Source of the DNA: Rostratula benghalensis
Taxonomy: Eukaryota; Chordata; Aves; Charadriiformes; Rostratulidae
Assembly: GCA_013399305.1 (NCBI GenBank)
Contig: VXAI01000444.1
Coordinates: 62,001 to 126,000 of the forward strand
Direction: 5' to 3'
DNA length: 64,000 nt
The translations under genes were made by a program, and so were the position numbers. Positions 51,301 through 60,300 of the stretch are shown here, one piece after another; the stretch's first letter is position 1; each line of letters begins with the position of its first letter. Below the pieces are notes generated by a model, which saw only the letters and a list, made by a program, of their open reading frames with translations, was not told the DNA's origin and did no database searches.

Positions 51301-54300
51301 TGATCTGGAAAAAGTGATGGAAGGTGCAGTGGCAACCTTGATTTGCCTCTGGGTAAACATGTGTGATGCACATTAAGTAAACCCATCCTACAGTGGAATA
51401 TAAAGTGTGAGTTCGGGGCTGATGATAACCCAGAGGCGTAAGACCTTAACATTGCAAGAGATGAGTGAAAATGTCAACTCAGGGCTCGTGGCTTTCCACA
51501 AAAAAAAAATCAATTGTTGTTTATCAGGAATGGAGAACAAAGCGACCTCATTGTGCTACCCTGTAAATCTACAGCTCGCTTACATGTGTTTGACGTACTG
51601 CCAGTGCCCTTGTCCCAGGAAGGGCAGTTGTGCAGAACAGCAGCATGGTCAGTAACAGGCTGCTACACCAGGACTGGCCCAATCGTTCAGTGTCCATCAG
51701 CCCTGAAAGGGGCATGTGAAGGGGAATGGCAGCAAGCCATTAGGTCCTCACTGCTGCAGGCTGTGGACTGGGATCAGTTGCTCCCCATCTTCCAAACCAA
51801 GGACTGGAGTTCTTAGGTAGGGCCAGCAGATACAAGGTGGGAAACAAATTTCACCCTGCACATTGTTAAGCTTTGGCTTTTTGGGTCACAGGGTGAGGGG
51901 AGGTGCCAAAGGCACAGGTAGCAGGGGATGACTGCCCACTTGTCAGAAGAGAAAGTCAAAGTGAGTACCACGCCTCTAGTTCAGGAAGTCTCTTTTAACC
52001 TATAGATAAGTGGATGTTAAGATAATTTAGGGAAGGTGTTGCGAGGTGCAGGTGTTTGAGGAAGTATTCCTACATTCTTGCTCCATTTTTATTTTTCCAC
52101 AAGCACATGCTCTTGAAGCCAGAGCAGGAGGCTAGCTGAGTCTTTGATCTGACCAGCTACAGCTGATCTCCATATCTCCTGCTCCTTCTCTATCATTGCT
52201 TTTCTCATACGTGCCTGTGGGAAACTGCTAGGTTTTGAAGCAATGTTTCCCAGCTTACTTGAGTTGATCAGTAGTAGCTGCCTGCACACTTGTGTTCCTG
52301 CTCTGTCCCTGCAGCACTGCTGTTCAGCATGTGTGCATCGTGAGCTTTGCACCTGCAGGCAGCGAGGGCAGGCTGCCAAGAGCTTGAGTTCACTTGTACA
52401 GCAGGTTGGCTGTAGCTGCTCTTTACTTCTGCCTGCTGTACAAATAAGGGCAGAAGATAAAATCTCTTCAGAGGAACCTTCAATGAAGCTTCCAGTCCCT
52501 AAGTGAAAATTACATTTTATCAAGTTTTTAAAAACATAACTCCAGATCACCATCTTCTCTTGTGCTCATCTCCTTTGTTTGCAGGCTGCACATTTGGTAA
52601 CACCTGGCTATCTACAAGCCTATTTTTTTCCACTTGTCTTTTCCTGTCACTGCTTCCCTGCACTATAGACCCGGTGTGTGTTCAGCCTGTGGCTGGAGTC
52701 AAGGTTGCAAGTGAACAACCCTCAAGTCTCCGCTCAAGCTGTGCTGCTCCACTGTGTTTGAGCTGGCCTGAGCTCAAACAAAGAAACAAAGTGTGCCAGC
52801 ATCTGAGAGGTGAAGATGACAAATGATTGATATTTTCTAGCGCTACATTTCTACATGAGCAATGGGCAGATCCCAGGAGATAACACGCGGAATCACGAGG
52901 GGGTAGCAGTTATGGTGACACAGGCAGGATGTCTCACTGGCAGGGAAGGCGTCTCTACGGGAAGGACGTGAAGAAAGCACTTTTGACAAGGGCAGAGCCT
53001 GTGAAGCTTCTCTTCTCTCACCAGGTGCTCTGGTACCTATTGTAACTGTGTTGTTCTGCTCCATGTTTGGAAGAGTAATAAACCAATAATGATGTCATGA
53101 GATAATAACTTTTTTTGGCTGATGCAAGGAAGAAGTTGTATCTTACAAGGTGTAGAGATTATTGCTGCCGTCTTAAGCACGATACCTAAGCTCTGTATTA
53201 AGCAGTTGCCTCATGCTGTCTTTTGGCTTTGATATGAGGGAGAGCACTGTTTTGGAGAAAAGCATGTGATGGGGAAGTCATGTGGGTTGTAATTGTGTGA
53301 CGTCTGAGAATGCTTTTGTCCTTTGAGTCATAGATCCAGATAAAAGCCCTAAAGGTTCAGGGCAAAGTTTCAGAGAAAATAAAGTTCACTGGAAAAATGG
53401 ATATGGAATTACCTGTATGGAAAGCAGGGGTAAAACTCAGCCTTATTATCTCTCCAGGTAATCTTGGAAAGGAGATCTGTACATTGTTGGAATGTGTGCC
53501 TAGAAAAGTGAATGTAGAAGAAGTATCTGTTACTTGCTTTGTAAACCTTGGAAAAAGCCTTAAAAAAAGTAAAAGGCTTTAATGAGAGGAGGCAGAGGAG
53601 GGAAACTGCTTCCCAGGAGGAGGATTTCCACCTTGCCTGGGAACTAGCAGGAGGAAAAAAGAAATAAGCTCAAGTACTCCCAGTCTAATGTGTTGTAAGA
53701 AGTTTGCAGAAAATTAGCTGGAGAAGGCTTCAGGCTACCTGGGGTGATTTGGCTGTGGCATTTTGCTCCTGTTGCCATGCTGCTGAAGGAAGGGGAGAGG
53801 CTTTGGGGCCCCTGAAAAGAAAAGAAATACATCTGGGGGGGGGAGGGACATTGGAAGATCTTTCACTGTAAGAAATAAACCAGTCTGCCACACAGCCAGC
53901 TCTTGAGAGTGCCCAGGAGGGAGGAGTGAGGTGAATTTCTGATGTGCTGCAAGCCAGGTGCTCTTACCCTCCTGTGTTTGGTCTAATAATTTTCAGGTTA
54001 TTGGAAGTTATGGTTTACAAATAAAATAATAATTCCCATAGTTTGTGTAAATAGTAAAAAACATTTTTAAGGTTGTAGTGTCCTGCCTTCATGCTCAACC
54101 ACAAGGATAGTCCCCAAGCAGATTTTTTTTAATATATAAAAATAAAATTGGTGCTTTTTACAGTGTCTGTAAGTCACAGCATGTCTCTCCTTTGACTTAT
54201 GTAGATGAGAGAAAGGAGTTACAGACGATATTGTGTACCCAGCCTTACTGCCATCTCCACAGCTTTTTCAAAGTCCGTAGTTACCTCAGATCAATGTATA

Positions 54301-57300
54301 CATGTGTTTGCAGCTATTTTTGTTACCAATTTTTGCACCCAATTGATGGGTGCATACTTCTGTCATTGTGAGATTGTGGATTCTGTTTCTGCACTGGACA
54401 AGTATTGGAGAACTATCCAGAGTCTCGTGGTCCTCTTGCTATCTTGTGCAAGCTGAGGTGCACAAAACCCTCAATGTTTTGTTGGGAAAAGGAACATAGT
54501 TTTACTGGCAAATAATCATAAAACAGGTCATGAAACTGCTCCTCTGATACCCAGCTGGAAACCAGCATAACCTCCGTATCTGTGCCAGGTGCTGGAGGAG
54601 CCTAAGGGTTCTACTGTCACATTACCAAACCTGGCATCAGGGAAGAAGTGTTGGGTTAAGGCACAGTGCTGAGCCTTCCCTGGGATGTCAACATTCATGC
54701 AGCAATGTGGGCTCTTGCCCAAGTGCCCAAGGTGGGGCTGCAGTAGAGAGGCAGCCAGGGAGAACAGGTACATGTGGATCTGTGTCTTTCATTTTTAATG
54801 CTGTTGAAAGGAAAAGTTACCACCCACTCCTCTGTGGATGGGTACAGGCTCCGTGGCAGTCGGTGATTAGATCTGCAGAGCTTGGGTCTCTGCTTGCCCA
54901 GCCATCTGCCTGCTCTGTCTTGTCGTCCTGTTTCCAAAAGGCTCTGGTACGTGGTCCTCAGGGGCTGGTGCTGCTGCCAGCCTCTCGGACATTGCTGTGT
55001 CCCCTCGCGTCAGCTTGCCCATGGACAGCCCATTCTTGGGGGTGTGGGTTGGAGGGGGATGCCAGCTGGGGATCGAGGGCTTTGCTGTAGGAGGGGACCT
55101 GCATTCATGATGCCGTGAACCCCTAGAGAGCGATGCACACCTGACTTCTGCTATGGTGCAGCAACATCACTAAAGGCCGTTGAAATGGGATCTTAGTCAC
55201 AGGAAGACACAGCCCCACACCCTTCACACATCTGTACAAAGGCAACTGGCTTTTGGCAGTGGTTGAAGAGGGAGGTTTGACAGGGTTGCAGATTGCAAGA
55301 GCTCTACTGAGCCGCTGGCTTTGGTCAGGGCAGCAATGTTAAAGTGTGGATGAGGCCCTTGCTGCTGGTCTTCAGTTAGCGTTCTCTGTAGCACAGGCAG
55401 CACACCTAACACTGAGGCACCTTCTTCACTCTCTGCAGGAACACGACATTGAGACAGCTTTTGGAGTGGTCCATGTCACCATGCGGGGAACACCCAAGGG
55501 GAACAGACCTGTCATCCTCACATACCACGACATTGGCCTCAATCGTAAGCCTTGCGTTCCCCATGACCCTGAAAAAGTGTTTGGATGTGCTATTTGCTTT
55601 TGACTCTGAGGACCAGCGGGGCTGTCCTGGAGCTGAGATGAGACAGGACATTCTAGGGTAAAAAGATAAAGGTCTGCAAGAGAGAAAGCAGGTAGCACGC
55701 CCCTATCTGTTCCAACAGCCCTTGAAAGGTAGGGCCTAGGTGGAAGTAGGTCCACCCCCCATATGATAGTACTTCTGTGCTGTGTGCAGCACATTCCCCA
55801 GGTGCTTGGCAAATAAGCAAATCCCTTCTACAAGGCTGCAGAAGTTGTGTAATGTTTCTAGTGGGCTCAGTCGCTTGTTTCATGTATCTTCCCACCCCGC
55901 ATGTCCTGTTATGCTTTCAGAGGTACTCCCCAGTATGTACTGTAGGTATACAAGTGCTGCAAGGCACTGTTTTCCTGGGCATGCATGCTGGCAGGGGATT
56001 GGACTGGATGATCTTTCAAGGTCCCTTCCAATCCCTGAGAGTCTGTGATTCTGTCATTTCTCTGTCTGCCCTCCAGACGAGGCAGTTGTTTTGCTGGGGC
56101 TGGCTGCTGTGTTGCAGTCGGGGGCGGGAGGGCACACTGCAGTGCCTGTCATGCAGCATCTGCTGCCCACAGGCTCACCCAGGTGTGTGCCATGGTGTTT
56201 GGAGGGTAGATCACAATAAAACTTCAGGAAATCTCTTTGTTGTTGTAGACAAATCCTGTTTTAATGCATTCTTTAACTTCGAAGACATGCAAGAGATCAC
56301 TCAGCATTTTGCTGTGTGCCACGTGGATGCACCAGGCCAACAGGAAGGAGCACCCCCATTCCCATCTGGGTAAGAACTCTGCAGAGACCCTTGTTCCAGA
56401 TGTGATCTGGACTGAGGTAGCACCCAGTTTAAGCTAATAGGGACTGCCATGCAGTAATAGGGAGGCAGCTTAAAGGAGCAGAGAAAATGGGAAGATGAGG
56501 CTTCCCATGGGGCGTTCGGGGAACTCTCTTATTACTGAGGCACAGTTAAAGTTCTCACTAGTGATGAGTGCTGGTACAAGCTTTCTGCCTTGACCAGGAG
56601 CCCAGCACACTGCAGACTGTCTGGCATTCCTTTCTCTGTGTGTCCACCTCCCACAGAATTCTCATTGCCCAAAAAAACACAGCTCTGTGTTAGTCTTGTT
56701 CTGAGGGTGGGATCCATGCAGTTGGCTGGAATATACAGCATCATTGCAAAATAATCACATATACACACATCTGTCAGATATTCTTTGTCATAGAATCATA
56801 GAGTGGTTTGGGTTGGAAGGGACCTTAAATACCATCCAGTTCCAACCCCTTGCCCTGGGCAGGGACACCTCCCACCAGCCCAGGTTGTTCCAAGCCCCCT
56901 CCAACCTGGCCTTGAACCCCTCCAGGGATGGGGCAGCCACAGCTTCTCAGGATAACTTGGGCCAGGCTCTCACCACCCTCACCCCAAAGAACTTCTTCCT
57001 GAGATCTAATCCAAATCTCCTCTCTTTCAGTTTAAAACCATTACCCCTCATCCTGTTGCTACAGTCCCTGGTAAAGTGTCCCTCCCCATCTCTCCTGTAG
57101 AGTTTGTCTCTCCTACCTTGAGTAGAACTGGAAGGTAACTGCTGTCAGGCTGTATTTGGAGGTGATTTGATTTCAGTCTCTCTCTTGGTTTTCAGGTACC
57201 AGTATCCCAGTATGGATGAACTGGCTGAAATGCTGCCCGCTGTTCTGACACACCTGAAGTAAGTCTATGAAAGGAAATGGGGTGAGCCAGCTGGATACAG

Positions 57301-60300
57301 CTATTCCAGCACCTACCTCTATCTCTGCTAGCAACGTCTGATATGCTCAATGAGTAGTCCCAAAAGGCCTGAGCATCTCCTAACCCATGTAACCCTGTCT
57401 GGTTCTTATGCTGGGAATATTGTCTGCCACATGAGATAGTTTATGGCTGCTCCATCATTGCTGGATCGTTTTGAAAATGAACCATAAGTGAGCAGCTGGA
57501 TTCAGAGAGGGGAAAGGCATTGCCTTTAGGGATGCTTCAGGTGTGAGCCTAAGTTAGCTTTGCTAATTGTGAAATGCCTGTATTTCAGCCTAAAAAGCTT
57601 CATTGGGATTGGACTGGGAGCCGGTGCTTATGTCCTCAGCAAATGTGCAGTAAGTATATCTTCATTTCTTTGTGACTTTTATAAGCTGTGGTCTTCCTCT
57701 GGTCAAACAAGTCATTTGTAGGGCACAAGCAATGTTGCAGTAATTACAGTAGGCCTGCAGGGAGCTGCATGAGAGCTACCTCACATCCAGATGGTTAAAT
57801 TGGAGCAGCCAAGGTTGCTCTGAGGCTATGCCAGACATGGAAAAATTGTAACATGATGTCTTTGAATCAGCAGAGCCCATCGTGGCTGCAAGGAACATCC
57901 AGCCTGGCTGCATTACTGTATGCTGTTTCCAGTGTTTGTGACTGGAAATCAACCAAACAGTTGATTTGGTGATATGCTGTGAACCAGCGCTGATGAGGAA
58001 GATGCTTTTTCACTGGAAGGAGGTAGAGTCTGCATTCCACCCTTTGACAAGAGAGCACTAGCTTTATCTTGGTACTTCTACATTTCTCTCTAGTGGAGTG
58101 TTTATAAGCATGTGAAATCAGTGAACATAGTTTAGCAGCCCAGGAATTTGTCTGAGTTTTTCAGAAATAGCGTTTTAACAGAATACAGAAGTCTGACATT
58201 CTCAGTAAAGTTTACTTCAGGTTGCTGAGTGCAGAGTTGCTGATATGTAGGTCATTATTGCTTCTTAGAGCCATTTCACCATGCAGCTGCCCCTCCTACA
58301 AAACTCTGCTTCCCATTTCCTCCAGTCAAGGTTGAGCCTGGGACAGTGTTGAGACAGTGGTGTTTGCACTGTTTGTTACCTTTTGTGTCTTGTGTCGTTT
58401 TCAGTCTTGCTAAAGAGAAGGTCATGCTAATAAGCTGTTGTCCTCAGCTCAGTGAAGTGCCAAAAAGCCCTTGCCATGCTACCTAGATTGCAGACAGTTT
58501 CCTGCTGACAGAGTTGTTTCCTTCTGCATAACCAGTGCTAATCTGTACAATGGAGCAGAAAAGCTACTGTAAGCTTTCAGCCTTTGGTCATCCTAGTGCT
58601 CAACATTCTCTGGCTGCGTTAGATTGCTGGGTTTGCATTTGCAAGCAGTTCTCAAAGTATCTGTGCTTCCCACACCTCCCCAGGGTGAACTGTGGGGCAC
58701 TGGGGGTGCCAGGTGGAGTAGGTGAAGCGGGGGGCAGTGGGGTTCCTCTGCTGAAGCAGGTGCCCCTGAGCTGGACCTTCCCAGGCCCCTGCTCAGGCTG
58801 CAGCTGCTTGTGGGGCCTCAGCCACAGGCAACACCTGTGCCATTTGCCAAATCTTGCCATTTTCCACATCAGTGTGAGACTGCCTCTCCCGGGAGGAATG
58901 GAAGCAGGTGCTCTCCAGGCATAGGAGTTTGTCCAGGTCCTTCTCAAAGGTGGCAGACTGGAGCAGAGACAGTCACTGCTCACAGCCCTGTAATGCACAG
59001 GAGCCTGAGCAAGTGGCTGCACCAGATGTGTGGGTCACCAGGAGACACTGCTCAGGCTGTAGTTGCTGTGTGTGTAGTCAGTCCCGCAGTGCTAGCAGCT
59101 GAGTGAGGTCTGACTGGGAGCCAGCTTTGAGCCAGGCTTTGGAAAGGCCGCTGGCTGCCCAGCATGGAAGGAGCTTCTGACTTAGTTTTACTCTGTCTTC
59201 CTTTGGCAAGAAGCTTTGCAGCTGTTGCACCTGCCGTTGACTGACGTGAGGGTTTCTGACTGTGCCTATGCTCTCTCCCCACAGCTTAGCCACCCTGACC
59301 TGGTGGAGGGACTTGTCCTTATTAATGTTGATCCATGTGCAAAGGGCTGGATTGACTGGGCAGCATCCAAGGTGAGATTCTCCTTCCCCTGCGCATCTCC
59401 TCTCCATATTGCTTAATGAACAGTGTGTAGAATTAGAAGAAAAAGGACAGAGTACAGGAATGTATCGATTTATGGCAATAACTGCACATCTCATTTCTGT
59501 CCCTGCTATGTTCTTAATCTGGACGTAGTACGACCTCCACTGCAGGGGTGGGTATGATCATGTGTGAATAAGAAATCCTGGTAAACTGCTTGGAGATGGG
59601 TGGCTCTTCAGCGCTCAGCTTTCCTCTGGCTTAGTGCTCATGTTTGCAGGCTGAGGTTGAATGGATCCTTTTAATTATTCTGTTATTCTTGCCGTTTCTG
59701 GAAAGCTGTGCGTTATGCGTGCTCAGGCTTCTTTGGAGCCTTGCACGCCCATTCCAAGCTTCAGGCATTTGTTTCTTATATCACTTGAATAGTTTCTTTC
59801 TTGTTTTCTTTACTCTGAGAAGCCACTTCGGAATTTGTAATGAAACTGCATTTTCCAGTTACTCTTCCTCCTCCTCATTCACAGTCACTCTTCAGTTTTC
59901 AGGCTGGACAACCAACATCGTGGATATTGTCTTGGCACATCATTTTGGCCACGTAAGTACCCAGCAAGTGTTAATACTGCCTGTGTAACTGTACTTTCAG
60001 CTACAATTTCTGTATGTACCTGTTCTGAAATAGCTCTGGTCCATCAAATAAGGGTTGCCACAGATAGTACTAACTTCTTTGCGTGTCAAGCTCACATCAG
60101 GGCTTTGCACAGTGCCAGGAGCATGCACATCCTCACACTAGCCCTGACTGTCTCCAGACATGTTAAGGAAGTAGCATCCCACACACTAGTGCTAGAACTC
60201 CTGTTTTTGTGGTGCCCAGGCAACTGTCTGCAAAAACAAGTGGCTGCTGGTTCTCTCTAGCCAGTATGGAAGCATCTGGGCTGTGCGTGGAGGGCAGATC

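Noticed and set aside
52089..52553. 154-codon minus-strand frame in NDRG3 intron 3
   Set aside because: No start context, splice support or family. It overlaps similar-length frames on the other strand.
55777..56373. 198-codon frame over NDRG3 exon 5 as a separate gene
   Set aside because: It reads through intron 4 and a CR1 tail into exon 5. The exon part belongs to NDRG3; the rest is intron.
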